The position numbers were made by a program, and so were the translations under genes. A stretch of 64,000 nucleotides of DNA, taken from contig VZQC01013712.1 in the NCBI GenBank assembly GCA_009823505.1, positions 352,935-416,934 on the forward strand. The letters run 5' to 3'. The notes under the pieces were generated by a model. That model saw nothing but the letters and a program-made list of their open reading frames with translations, was not told the DNA's origin and did no database searches. Each line of letters begins with the position of its first letter. The first letter of the stretch is position 1. The DNA comes from Rhizomys pruinosus (lineage: Eukaryota > Chordata > Mammalia > Rodentia > Spalacidae). Shown piece by piece: positions 1 to 12,110 of this stretch.

Positions 1-257
1 CCCAACTTCCTAACTCCCCACTTTATGCTCCCTGTTTTTAAGGCCTATCAAGCTCAATTTCCATTCCTTAAATACTCTTGTGTGTGTATGTGTTCCCCAG
101 AGTTGTTCAACTTACCTGGTGTCACACCCTTAAAGATAATTAACTCTCCCTCTCCCACCAGCTATCAGTTGCCAATAGTTCCTCAGCTAGGACTGGGACT
201 TTTTGTCCACTATCCCCCCTCCATCCTGGGATTACCATCTGGTTTTGGGGATTACTT

Positions 258-318
258 AGTAATTATATATATATATATATTATTATATATATATATATTA
301 TATATATATATATACATT
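258..318. repeat. (TA)n microsatellite
   Basis: Near-pure TA runs broken by TTATTA-type interruptions; the short palindromic structure could form hairpins. Confidence 0.95.
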
Positions 319-1117
319 GTTGCAATTACTGGGGGCTCATATCTGCAACTGCTCAGTTGTTCAGAAAGCACTACTTCCTTGGACTCATCTACCACCTCTG
401 GCTCTTAAAATATTTCTGGCCCCTTTTCTATGGCACTCCCTAAGCCTTTGTGGGTGAGGTGTGAATATTCTAATGAGGGTTTAGCACTCCATTTCAGTGG
501 ATTATTCTTTGTACATTGACTAGTAGTGGGTCTTTCAGTTAGTTAATTACCATCTGTTGCAAGAAGTTGCTTGTCTGTTGAGAGTTGAATAATGATTTAT
601 TGTTATATGTGCATACACACACATAACAATAAATCATTATGAGTGGGTTTAATATTATGTTCATATAGCATAAGCATAATAAGAGTAGTACGTTTTCTCT
701 TATAGCCTGTGACATGTCACAGGTTTTGGCCCTGATAACAGTTCCAGGAATTGTCTCAATATTTTAAAGTGGGATTTAAATTCAATCCAAAATAGTTGCT
801 TATGCCCATAATATTATTGATAACTTTTTGCTTGATATATGTGTCCCAATCAGGAATAAGTACTCTACAGTCTCTCATTTGCTGTACACAGCATGAGGAA
901 GCTTGTCTGGTGAGAGCTGGGAGATGCATTAATCCATTATGTATAAAATAAGTCTTCAGTATTCAGTTGACTACTCTATATAATTAGCAGAGTAATAGGT
1001 AATAGTAGGAGGCTCTGACCTGTGACCAGATTAGCCACAAGTTTATAAGTTTGATATCAGTATCTGCTTCTTGTGAAGCAGACCTTAAATCCAATCAGAA
1101 GAGCTTGGTTACTTAAA

Positions 1118-1208
1118 TTTGATGTATTTATTTTTATTGTATGAGTGTTATGCCTGCATTCATGTATGTGCATCCATGGACATTCATTGCATCAGTGAGC
1201 ATATCCTG
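1118..1208 (-). mobile_element. tRNA-derived SINE (B2/B3-type) fragment
   Basis: Antisense tail part (TTTATTTTTATTGTATGAGTG to TGCATCAGTG, shown in part). The tRNA head is missing. Confidence 0.45.
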
Positions 1209-1766
1209 CCAGATAAGTTGTTGTTATAGCTCACAGGATTCACGACCTAACTGGGTCAGGTTGATGATTACTACGTTCTTCTAGTAGTATACCTAGCAAC
1301 TTTCAGAATTATGAAAGGTAGCTAGTAAAGATGAAACTTTGCAATCATCACCAGCTTGATTTCTCCTTGTTTGTTCTACAAGTCATGTATGCAGTGTCTT
1401 CAGCAGTAGGGTCTTTCATACCATCAAGTTCTGGTGAATAACGAAGAGCAGGGACAGGAGCCAGTATTGTTTGAGCACCTTATGAGACCCACTGTGGCAT
1501 TGATTTTATATATATATATATACATTTTATATATATATATAAAACTTATAGGCTTTGAGGCTGGGTTGGACCATTGATTGATTTTCTATAATGACTGGCA
1601 CAGCAATCTACCTCTATTGGTGTAGTATTGGCACTGTTATCTTGGGCATAATCAATAGCCATCTAATTAGAATTAAAGTCCTCTCAGTGGGAGTGAACTC
1701 ATGGGTGGCACTGTGAACACAGCCAAATATACATGGCTGGAGAGGTCTTAGATCCTAGAGTAAACT

Positions 1767-1889
1767 CTTTCTCATTAATGAATGAGAATCCATAGATATG
1801 CTCTGAATCCTTAGATATGCATTTTTCAACTGAAAATCCAGAGAAGACAGAAAAATAAGAAATGGCTAAGGAGAGATATTTCTTGGGAG
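1767..1889 (+). repeat. Left half of a 123 bp near-perfect inverted repeat
   Basis: Matches the reverse complement of 2933-3055 at 120 of 123 positions, without gaps. The family is not recognised, and the spacer is 1043 bp. Confidence 0.85.
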
Positions 1890-2079
1890 GTGAGATATCT
1901 CTGTCATATCTCTGGACAAATGAAATTTCTTACGATTTGCTAAATATGAATCCTTATATTTACAGACAAATATACCATACACCACTCAACAAAGAAGCTT
2001 CTTTTTCCCAACAGATGGAGTTTCCTGCAGAGTTCCACAACTGGTTATACAAAAAGAACATATATGTCTGAGAAATGCT

Positions 2080-2640
2080 CAGTCTTAGCTGACATATCAA
2101 CAGTGGAACTTCTAAACCTAAGGACTATGGAACATAGTGGAATAGGGGGCAGAGAAAACTACTGCATCCTTCAACTCTCACCAGTGAAGCTTCCATATAA
2201 CAGTAATGCACACAGAAGTCCTCAACTGGCCAAGTTTTAGAGAATAAGACACTGCAGAATGTATGTTCCTGGATAGGACTCTTATAGTAAACCTCACCCA
2301 CCCATGGTCTCAAGGACCATTGTAGAAGGGGGGGACAGAAAGAGTGTAAGAGCCAGAGCTAGTTCATGACCATGGGGGAGCTGAGGCTTTTAGGCCACTA
2401 GAAACTTGCGCATGTGGACTTGTAGCAATACTGACATCAAACACAGGACCTATGCCAACTCTTACAAGGGCCAGAGTGGATTGAGGGAAATGGGCAGCAG
2501 GCCAGCCCTAGTCCAGGAACTGTTAGAGACTTATTACTCCTGGGTGATGGAGAGTAATCCTTACTTATGATCTCTAGATATAGGTTCAGTAGCCTCCAGC
2601 GGATGAATTTACACTGAAGGATATCTGGATACAATTGCTC
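2080..2640 (+). mobile_element. L1 3' UTR-like fragment, plus strand
   Basis: The segment GGACCATTGTAGAAGG...AGAGTGTAAGAGCCAGAG and its surroundings match the plus-strand L1 3' UTR pattern also seen at 17820-17900. Edges approximate. Confidence 0.5.
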
Positions 2641-2667
2641 TTCCTATTCCATTATCGCCCCCCTTCT

Positions 2668-2906
2668 TTAAATTTTACTTATTTCTGTATGTGTATGAAT
2701 GCACTGTCTGCATGCAAGTCTGTGCACCCGTGTCGTGCAATGCTGCGGAGGTCAGAAGAGGGCGTCGGACTCCCCTGGAACTGGAGTTCTCCTGGAATTG
2801 GGGTTTCAGACGGTTCTCGGCTGCCATGTGGGTGCTGGGGATCAAACCCGGGTCCTCTGCAAGAGCAGTCGGCGCTCTTAACCGCTTGGCCATCTCTCCA
2901 GCCCCC
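2668..2906 (-). mobile_element. tRNA-derived SINE, CpG-rich
   Basis: Full antisense copy ending GGCCATCTCTCCAGCCCC, the reverse of the GGGGCTGGAGAGATGGCC head. Many CpGs remain, so it is relatively young. Confidence 0.85.
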
Positions 2907-2932
2907 ATTTATATCACTGCTTTATATCTAAG

Positions 2933-3055
2933 CTCCCAAGAAATATCTCTCCATAGCCATTTCTTATTTTTCTGTCTTCTCTGGATTTTCAGTTGAAAAA
3001 TGCATATGTAAGGATTCAGAGCATATCTAAGGATTCTCATTCATTAATGAGAAAG
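2933..3055 (-). repeat. Right half of the 123 bp inverted repeat
   Basis: Inverted mate of 1767-1889, three mismatches. It begins 26 bases after a tRNA-type SINE (2668-2906). Confidence 0.85.
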
Positions 3056-3059
3056 AGCA

Positions 3060-4930
3060 TGCAATGTTTGTCTTCCTGGGTCTAGGTTACCTCACTCAGA
3101 ATGTTTGCAATTCCATCTATTTCTCTGCATATTTAATAATCTGATTTTTATTTTAAAATATTTAATTATTTTTATTTTATGTGTATGAATGCTATGCTTC
3201 TATGTATGTAACTACACCCATGTCCTGCCATACCTGCAAAGGACAATGGAAGGCATCAGATCCCCTGAAACCAGAGTTACAGATGGTTGTTTGCCAGGTG
3301 AGTGCTATTATTCAAACCTGGGTCTGCTGGAAGAGCTGCCAATACTATTAATCACTGTTATCCCTCCAGCCTAATTTCATGTTTAACAGCTGAATAATGT
3401 CCCATTGTGCAAATTTAATGTTCGTTCATTTCCCTTCTTCTGTTGATAGAAATCTTTGTTCTTTCCATTTCTATTCTGAATAGAACAACAATCAACAGGG
3501 ATGAACAGTTATCTTTTATAGTAGGATATAGATTCTTTTCAGTATATGCTCAAGAGTGGTATGACTGGATGATGTGATAGATCTATCTGTACCTTTAAGA
3601 GGAATCTTCATGCTGATTTCCATCGTGGCTTATTGATTCCTGGAAAGAGTGCAAATTGGTGCAACCACTGTTTTAATTTTTCATCTAAACAATGTCTATT
3701 ATTCATATATGTGATACTAACTCATTGTGGTTGAAATTTTTTATTTTTTGTGATTAGCATACATGAGTATAGTTTTTGCATTATTTGTATCCCTCTCAAT
3801 CCACCTCCAACTCTTTCCATGTTCCACCATCATAGTCTTGATTTCTTAGATAGTATATATATATATTAATATATAATATATATATATAATCTCCATTTAG
3901 TGGTGCTCAGTCTACCCATTTGGAATTAAATAACTACTCAGGGAGGTCATGCCTATGGAAAACTGATTCTTCCTCTCTCAGTATTCATTGATTGCTTGTA
4001 GCTCTTCATCTTGTGGTGGGATTCCTTGGGATATTCCCCATCCACCTTGGTATTTCATCTGTTTGGCATTATGAATATCTTGAGGATCACTACTATACTG
4101 TGGAGTTTTCAGTGGTGTAGCTTCTTAAGTAGCAGTAGGTATCTTGTCACTCTGACTTTTACATCTCTCCCCCATCCTTCTTTGATGTTCCCTGAGCCTT
4201 AATAGTAGAGGCAGAACTGTAGACGTGCCAACTTATTCTCTGCATTTGGCAAGTTGTAGAAATTCATAATAGTCTCTTTCTGTTGCATAAAAGAAGCTTC
4301 TTTGATGATTGGTGAAAGGTACACTTTTAACTAACTAAGGCTTTAGAGATAGGATCCACAAATGAGACAAAACAAGCATCACTTGTCTTACTGAGTCTAT
4401 GTTCTGTGTTTCCCCTCTTAGTACAACAGCTTCTAGCTCCATCTATTTGCCTGGAAATTACATGATTTCATTTTTCTCTACAGCTGAGTAGAAGGCCATT
4501 GTGTAAATGTACCAGTTTCATTTCTGTTCATGGGTTGAGGAACACATAGCTGTTTCTATTTCCTAGCTATTTTGAAAAGAGCAGCAACAAACATTAATCA
4601 TGTTAGACATCTTTTGGTGTACACATTTACCATAAATATACACTCTTTAACATATATGTCTTAAAGTTTTTCCTTAATTTTGGTCTTTGTATTTTCTTAA
4701 CTTACTGATTTTTTGTTTCATTTTGTGTTTGGTTATTTATTTTCTTATCAAGTGTTGATATTTTAAAATATATTCTGGATTCATGTCTTTTATCAGGTGT
4801 ATGATTGGAAAATGTTTTCTCTGTTGCTTGTCTTTTCATTCTCTTAATACTGCCTTTTGAGGAGGACAGATTTAATTTTGATAATGTGCAGTTTATCTAT
4901 GTGTTCTGCTATGAATTATGCTTTTATTAT
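3060..4930 (-). mobile_element. Old L1 3' region, minus strand, interrupted
   Basis: Contains reversed L1 phrases such as GAATAATGTCCCATTGTG and TGCTCAAGAGTGGTATGACTGG, typical of the rodent L1 3' end in antisense. A tRNA-SINE (3160-3371) and (TA)n at 3855-3890 interrupt it. Decayed. Confidence 0.55.
3160..3371 (-). mobile_element. tRNA-derived SINE, older copy
   Basis: Antisense; ends ATCCCTCCAGCC, with diverged body. Confidence 0.7.
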
Positions 4931-5947
4931 CGCTTCTAACAAGAAAACAGCTTTACCTAAGGTCACAAAGGTGATCTCAAACCTTTTCCTCTATGTACTG
5001 TATAATTTTAAGTTCACCATTAGTTTTCGTATGTGATGTAAAGTATCTCAAAGAAGAAAAAGATAAATGTCTCTGCTTTCTCAGAATAACAGCCATTTCC
5101 TCTGGCCTGAAGTTGATGGCTTTCACCGACATTTTACTTTATGCCACAAGGCTCACTTTGGGGTTTGAGAGTACATTTTATCCGAAGATGCCAGAAAAAA
5201 AAGTTAACTGTTCTTCCAATTTCATGACACTCTAAATCTTTATGTTCTTTCCCAATTTGCTTGCTGTGATTTCCATCTCAGTTCTTAGGTATCTGCCCTC
5301 TGCTTTTTTCTATGCTTTCATAGGTGTACTCAGTGGCAGAGGTAGGCAACATGTGCTTATGCTAAATGAAACCAGAACTGAAATTCCCATTTCCATGTTT
5401 CCACCACTACTACCTCAAAAACATACATGTGTCCCATTAGCCAACTCCACTTTTTTAAGAGAACTTAATTTCTGTGTTCATACCCAGAACCCAATAACTA
5501 TGGCTGCCAGCATATGCTATAAATATTGGCAAGTAAAGATGTATTAAAATATTGTTTTTGTTCAGTGGACAATGGTAGTGCATGCCAATTTCCTAATAAT
5601 GCAATGGAAAGATTCTGCTACCTACAAACATGCCATACAAATTTCTCTTTTGTTTGAAAATAAAACATTCACATTTACTGTATTACATTGTTTAATCATG
5701 TATTTGTCAGCTAGACTCTCAATACAGATAAGCAAAGTATTTTCTCCTCATACATAACTATATATTATGCAAGTATATTATCAATTTTATTTCTTTATAT
5801 AAAAGGATTTATCAATTTATTTTTATAATATCTCTTTGTGCCTTAAAACTAAAACTAAAATTGAAGGTTTCTTTGTAATATATTGGCAGATTTAGCTAAG
5901 ATGATATATAAATGCACCTGAAGGAAATTGCTTTAAAAGTGGCTTTA
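4931..5947. other. AT-rich intergenic DNA, no recognised feature
   Basis: Several chance ORFs up to 101 codons with no recognisable domain. The flanks are L1, so decayed L1 is possible. Confidence 0.4.
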
Positions 5948-6135
5948 TTGGGGCTGAAGCATTGACTGCCATTATAGAGAACCCAGGTTTAATTCCCAGC
6001 ACCCATATAATGGCAGTTATCAACCATGTATATCTCCAGTTCCAGGGCATCTGACACCCTCTTTTGATATCCAGGGGAATTGCATGACATAGATGCACTT
6101 ATATACATGCAGTTGTACATGTAAAATAAAAAGAA
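5948..6135 (+). mobile_element. tRNA-derived SINE, 5'-decayed
   Basis: GGGGCTGAAGCATTGACTGCC head and TACATGCAG...AAATAAAAA tail. Confidence 0.7.
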
Positions 6136-6139
6136 ATTA

Positions 6140-6560
6140 TCCACCTCTGCCCCTTTTCTAAGCCTAGGGAACAATCTGCAGAAGAGGGGCCGTGGTAGAA
6201 TGTAAGGGCTGCGATTGGGGTGAATGGTGAAACTACAGAAATATAGTCTGGACACTCATTTGATCAACTTGATTGAACATACAAGCCTCCCCTGCTGGGT
6301 AGTGAGACCCATGGGCTGTGTGGGTTTGGGCACAACTGCTTGCAAATTGGTTTTACATGAAGGATGCTTGTACTCATAAATTATCACTTATTGTTAAGAA
6401 ATGAAAAAAACTGAGAGAAAGATGCAGGACAGTTATGGCAGAATGCACGATCTGGGATGGGGTGGGGTGGGGTGGGGGGAAGGAAAGGGGAAATATGCCT
6501 GAACTGAATTGGAAAACGATGCATGAAATACACAAAGCATCAATAAAAAATGAAAAAAAA
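6140..6560 (+). repeat. Rodent interspersed repeat (L1 3' end-like), plus strand
   Basis: About 400 bp shared in inverse orientation with 44565-44965 (for example CTAAGCCTAGGGAACAATCTGC and TTGCAAATTGGTTTTACATGA, each cut here to short blocks). Includes a G-rich GGGGTGGGGTGG run and an A-rich end, consistent with an L1 3' end. Confidence 0.6.
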
Positions 6561-6936
6561 GAAATACAAGTAAAAGGTGGCTTTATTAATACATATTCCA
6601 TATATAAATCACTGATTTGAAACAATCCAATGATTTTTAATTCTTTCACAGAGTAACACAATGATCATCGTAACTAATTTTGGAATACAAAATAAAATTC
6701 TGTAGCTGATAATAGTCATATCTATTTCTATATTTGATTCCTATTTGCCATACTTCATATTCAGGTACCTATTTTTTGGTCTCTATTTACTTATCCTTTG
6801 CCAACATCTTCCTGTTTGTCTCTCACCCTTAAACATACAAGGCTCTGATATCCATTATTCTCCTCTCTCCAATGAGCTATGCGATTTCAGGTTCTACATA
6901 TGAGTGAAATCACTCTGAAATCACATTCGCATGTGA

Positions 6937-6996
6937 GTATGTATGCACATGTGTGTGTATGTGCATGTGTGTGTATGTGTGTATGTGTGTGTGTAA
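6937..6996. repeat. (TG)n-type degenerate microsatellite
   Basis: Alternating TATGTG/TGTGTG blocks. Confidence 0.85.
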
Positions 6997-7267
6997 AAGT
7001 GCTCCTAGTGGTCAAAGGTAGTTGTTAGTTGCCTTCCTCAAACACTTTTCAACTTAATTTTTGATAAAGTGTGTCTCACTAAATCCAGAACTCACCAAGT
7101 TGTCCAAATTGGCTGACAAGAAAACCTCAGAGATCCTCCGGCTTGTGAATCCCCAAGATTCTGATTCCAGGTGCTCACCACCACATATAGGTTATTTTTT
7201 TATAAGAGTGGCAGTGAGATTAATCAAAATGTTAGTTTTATCCTTAGTAATTTGTGGCCGAAATGCT

Positions 7268-7506
7268 TTTATTATTTTTCTTTATTTATTTATTCATTTA
7301 TTTATATTTTTGTGTATGGGTGCTATGTCGACATGTATATAGGTGTACCATGTGTGTGCAATGCCTGTTGAAGCCAGAAGAGGGGATCAGATACTTTGAG
7401 AGTGGAGTTACAAGCACTTACAAGCCACCATATGAGTGCTGAGAACTGATCCTTTGTCTTCTACTAGAGCAGCCAATGCTCATAACTGCTGAGCTACCTC
7501 GCCAGA
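7268..7506 (-). mobile_element. tRNA-derived SINE
   Basis: Antisense with (TTTA)n tail at 7275-7310 and head ending GAGCTACCTCGCCAG. Confidence 0.75.
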
Positions 7507-8074
7507 CTTCCGAAATACTTTTAAATGCTTTCTTCTTGGATTGGACATATTTGCTTCTAGTCTTTGAGTCTACTAGGATATCTCTGCCTTCACCATCTTC
7601 CAGCACTAAATGGGCTTATTTTAATTTATCCATAGAGAAAACCAGCATGAATCATCACTGTGAGCAGTCAGATCCAATAAGAAAGGAAGGGGTGATTAAG
7701 TCACATTTATTTCTTCCCTTAAGTTTACAAAGCTCACCAATGATTCTCCCAAGGCTATGGAAAAATATCAAGAATGTTACCCTCAAATCAGTCTTTCCAT
7801 CTACAAACAAAAAATTGGAAAAATGAGTGATCTAGAACCCTTTCCATTCCAGCATTCCTCCAGAGATTTGTTCTTTTAATACACAATTTAACCATGAATT
7901 AAACTTTCATAATTGCAAGAGTATAACTGTAACATTGTCAGTAGATCTTATTAGAGAAAGCTTTATTCTAAGATATTCCAAAGTTTTTACTTTCTTATTG
8001 ATTTCTGTTTCTGGCAGTAAAGTCATGAATTGACTGTGAGCTATCTGGTTTCCTACCCTCCTAAGCTAGATTTC

Positions 8075-8308
8075 CAATTAATTAATTAATTAAGTAAGTA
8101 AGTAAGTAATTTGTATGAGTGTTATGCCTGTACATATGTAAGTGCACCTGTGTCATGCAGTACCCGAAAAGGAGAGAAAAGGATGTCAGATCCCTCAGAA
8201 CTGGAGTTACAGATGGCTGTTAGCCACAATGTGGGTGCTGAGATTTAAACCTGGGTCCTCTGCAAGAAGAGCCAGTGCTTTTAACTGCTGAGCCATCTCT
8301 CCAACTCC
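8075..8308 (-). mobile_element. tRNA-derived SINE
   Basis: Antisense, with (ATTA)n/(AGTA)n tail at 8076-8108 and head ending GAGCCATCTCTCCAACTC. Confidence 0.8.
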
Positions 8309-8838
8309 CTGACCTAAATTTCTAACATTAATGACAGCCATTCATGCATTTACAAGCACAGCTCTATAATTCTAGTGTTTTATTGTATGTTTAGTCCTTC
8401 CTTTATTTCTTATCCTTTAATGTCCACCTATTTTGCTCATGAAAGTATTTCAGAAGTTCAAAAAATATGATATATTCCAGATTAAATTACAATAATACAG
8501 ACATCCTCCAGATATGGCTAAAAACACTTTTTGTTTTATAAATTTTAAATTAGCATATGAATTCCATGGGAATTAATTAAATCATTTTTGTTCTTGTGTG
8601 AAATTAAATTAAAACCCCCAAATGATGCATTGTATTTATTTTCTCTAATGTTGACCAAAGTGATCTTAATTCTTGGATTACATGAGAGTAATTTAGGAGT
8701 GACATTCTGGGAAACATATTAGAGCTGGTATAGTGATTTCCAGGCCTCAGAAATCACAGGTGTTGAATGTCAACTTTCTCTTGAGCCTGACCTTTTTACA
8801 CATAAAGAGCAGGACTTAAAAGCTTTGGTTTCTGAGGC

Positions 8839-9062
8839 TGGAGAGATGGCTTAGTGATTAAGAGCATTGGCTGCTCTTGGAGAGGACAGGAGTTCAATGC
8901 TCAGCATCCACATGGTGGCTAACAACTGTCTCTAACTCCAGTTCCAGGGGCTCCAACACCTTCTATCCTTTACAGGCACTGCATGACATGGGTGCATTTA
9001 CATACATGCAGGCATAAAATTCATATCATAAAATAAAAATAATAAAATAAAACAATAAATGT
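8839..9062 (+). mobile_element. tRNA-derived SINE
   Basis: GAGGCTGGAGAGATGGCTTA head and (AATAAA)n-like tail. Confidence 0.85.
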
Positions 9063-9254
9063 TTGATTTTCATACTACTCCTTCATTCACTTTATTTAAC
9101 AAATATCCATTGGGTACACTTTTTAGACCAAACATTGCTATGGGTACAGGCGATGGAGCAGAAGAAAGAGAATAAAAATTCCCTGGGGTCTTAAGCTTGA
9201 GTTCTAGGAAAAACTGGATCAATTTTCAAATAATAAGATAATTATCCTATGTTA

Positions 9255-9700
9255 AACTTTGTACATGGTATTGGCCAAGCCCATGGCAATAACAGAATGC
9301 TAAGTGGTGAAAGGAAGAGTGATGATCAACATTCAGGCTCAACTTGGCTAGATCTCGAATCAGGTAAGAAGCAAACTGAGATTACAGAGTTTACATTAGT
9401 TGAGTTGAGAAGATACAGACTTTTTGTGGCACCAATCCATAGAACCTGAAGTCCCTAATTGAATAAAAATGGCAGAGTGCGCTGAGCATCAACATTCATG
9501 AACATTCATTTCTCTTGTTTCCCTGAATGTATATGCAGTATGGCCAGCTGCCTCAAGCTCCTACTGTCAGGACTCCCGATGCAGTATATAGTGTACCTTA
9601 AATCTGAGAGCAAAAGTAAACCCTTCCTTAGGTTTCTTTTATCAGGAGCTTTGTCACCTTAACATGTAAAGTAACTAATACAAAAGGGTACAAGAACAGA
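9255..9700 (+). repeat. Rodent interspersed repeat ending AAGTAACTAATAC
   Basis: Contains the phrases CTGAAGTCCCTAATTGAATA, AGCTGCCTCAAGCTCCT and AAACCCTTCCTTAGGTT that recur in rodent genomes. I cannot assign the family with certainty (LTR/MaLR-like or DNA-type). Confidence 0.45.
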
Positions 9701-10244
9701 ATCTTGGCTTCACTATTACCAATGATTTAAGACCCGCTCATGAATTTAGTGAGATAAATTTCATTTAAAGAGGCCTATTATGGGACCATATTATGCAAAC
9801 TTCTGTGGATTACTTAGGGGGACCTACTCATGAATGCATTATCATTTTTTCTTTGCTTAATTACCCTGGGTAGAATTTCCATTAAAATGTTTTGTTCCAT
9901 CCTACCTCTTGTCAAACATTGAGAGAAGCCAGAGCAGGAAGTCAATGCAGGGCCTGGAAGCAGAACTGAAGCAGAGCTAATGTAGTAATGATCGCTCTCC
10001 CCAGGCTTTCTCAGCCATTTTCTTAAGCATCCCAGGCCCATCTGCTCAGGGATGGCACAACACACAACAGGCTGTACCCTCTTATATCAAATAACAATGT
10101 TGAAAATGTTCCACAGGCCTGTCCAAGGGAAGAAGTTCTTCAATGGAGGTTCCTTCTTCCCAGGTGCTCTGCGTTTGGGTCAAGCTGATAAAACTTAACC
10201 ATTGCACTGTGCCATTTCTATTTTCTAATTTGTTTACTTCTTCA

Positions 10245-10282
10245 TGAGTATGTGGATGGTGTGTTTGTGAGAAAGAGAATAG

Positions 10283-10336
<54 letters not shown>

Positions 10337-10480
10337 CTATGGAGTGCCTGTTAGAGGTTAGAGGACAACTTTGATGAGTTAGTCCTCTCCTTCTACACTC
10401 AGATCCAGGAACTGAACTCAAGTTATCAAGTTTACAAAACAAGGGCTTTTACCCACTGAACTTCCCTTGTTGGACCCTGT
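10245..10480 (-). mobile_element. tRNA-derived SINE (B3/B4-type) with (GA)n expansion
   Basis: Antisense body GGTTAGAGGACAACTTTGATG and head remnant CCCACTGAACTTCCC, with a (GA)n microsatellite at 10289-10335. Confidence 0.6.
10289..10335. repeat. (GA)n microsatellite
   Basis: Pure GA run, about 23 units, embedded in a tRNA-SINE. Confidence 0.95.
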
Positions 10481-10597
10481 CTGATTTCTGATCTTGGAAA
10501 GATTTCAGTATTTTGCCAGAGTGCATGATGTTAGCTTTGAAATTTCCTTGGATCCTTTATCATGACAAGGATGAGGGTATTCTTTTTACCTCCTGAT

Positions 10598-10858
10598 TGT
10601 TTTTTTTTTATTTTTTTATTTAATTTTATTTATTTCTGTATGTGTATGAATGTACTGTCTGCATGCAGGTTTGTGCACCAGTGTCGTGCAATGCCGCGGA
10701 GGTCAGAAGAGGGTGTCGGATTCCCCTGGAACTTGGAGTTCTCCTGGAATTGGAGTTTCAGATGGTTCTCGGCCGCCATGTGGGTGCTGGGGATCGAACC
10801 CAGGTCCTCTTTAAGAGTGGTCGGAGCTCTTAACCGCTAGGCCATCTCTCCAGTACCC
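10598..10858 (-). mobile_element. tRNA-derived SINE, CpG-rich
   Basis: Antisense copy very similar to 2668-2906, ending GGCCATCTCTCCAGTACC. Confidence 0.85.
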
Positions 10859-11104
10859 CTCCTGATTGTTTTTAAATAGTTCTGTAACTCACAAGTATGA
10901 TATGCATCTCTAGTATTTTATTATTTTCTGTAGACTTTAGGGGAAATCAGTTTCCAGCCATTTCATGATTTCTCATAATCTTTCTTATATTGTACCTCTA
11001 TGACCTCCTGTTTGGCCTCCTTATTCCCTTTTTTGCTTCAGCTTTATTAAGTTCCAGTTGGCCAACGGTAACAGCACAAATTTCCAAGTATACAATGTGA
11101 TATT

Positions 11105-12110
11105 TTAAGCCAATGTTTTATTGACATTCTGTGCATTTCATACCAATCAAATTACAATACAAATCAAATCTAGAACTGTACCCCCATCTCTAGCCCCGCA
11201 TCCCACCAGAGCTCATGCATTCTGCCAAACATGTTTTTCATTTTTGCTCAATCTCTCTCAAAATTCTCAATGCAGAAGTTTACTGTTTCAAGCAGAAGTT
11301 CACCATTTCAGTCAGTTCTTTGACCCAGTCTTTTCTGTTGTTATTGTTGTTGTGGTTGTTATTCCTTCCAATATCCATCACTCCAAAATATGCACATATG
11401 CATGCCACATATATCATAGGTTTTAGCATCGTCAATTTATGATTTTTTTTAATTAGGCTGAAACATGTCATGTTTGAAGGCTCCTCCCTAGAAGCCCAAA
11501 CAACCATCAATTCTGCCCTTGTGCTCCACACTGGGGTTTTCCCTTCCAATGGTCACCAAATGAGGTCCAGTAAGCATTGTGTCCTGTCTTAATCTTCCTG
11601 TACTGGTCTCCATGATAGAGCTTGGATAGTCCAACAATGGCAGTCTATACTCTGAAGAACTGGAAACCCCAGTAGTATCTCAGTCCACAAGCTGGATGTC
11701 TCAGCAATCCCCATCTGGCACTGAAGGTTTGGAGGATTCTTGGAGAGACATGAGTCTTCAGTCCATATTGGAAGGTTGAAAAGCTGGACTTCTCACATCT
11801 TTGAAGGATGGCAAAAGCAGTTGCAGCTATAGTGTAGCTGCACTTGCCAGTAAGACAGGCAAAACAACTGTGCTCTTTTGTCTTTTTACTAAGATGTCAA
11901 ATTTTATACCTGAAGTACAATTTCTCAATAATTACTATTTATTTATTTCTGGTTATACTTTCCTTTTGGATGTATAAGGTCACACAGTTAGTCCAGATTA
12001 ACCAATGTTTTTGTTTGCTCAACGTCAGTTGAGGATCTGGTCCTCAAGTGTCCCTCAGGTTTTTTTGGGGGGAGGGAGCTCATGGTTCCTTTTGGCTTTT
12101 CTTTTTTCTT
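11105..12110 (-). repeat. ~1 kb retroelement-like unit, copy 1
   Basis: First of two tandem copies. Read on the minus strand it ends GTCAATAAAACATTGGCTT, a polyadenylation signal followed by A-rich sequence, which suggests the 3' end of an LTR or retrotranscript. It contains a (GTT)n-type run near 11335-11360. Family not recognised. Confidence 0.6.

Larger units (their letters stand above)
30..1760 (-). mobile_element. L1 3' UTR fragments (Lx-like), minus strand
   Basis: Several blocks, read on the minus strand, match rodent L1 3' UTR sequence seen elsewhere in the window: 110-240 with 59220-59340, and 540-1330 with 15030-15400. Interrupted by (TA)n at 258-318 and 1508-1543 and a SINE fragment at 1118-1208. 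Confidence 0.6.

Noticed and set aside
258..318. Cruciform or origin-like element at TA repeats
   Set aside because: Many similar TA microsatellites occur across the window; nothing marks this one as functional.
25..408. 127-codon ORF as a gene
   Set aside because: It runs through antisense L1 3' UTR and a (TA)n microsatellite (Ile/Tyr run). No domain, no conservation signal.
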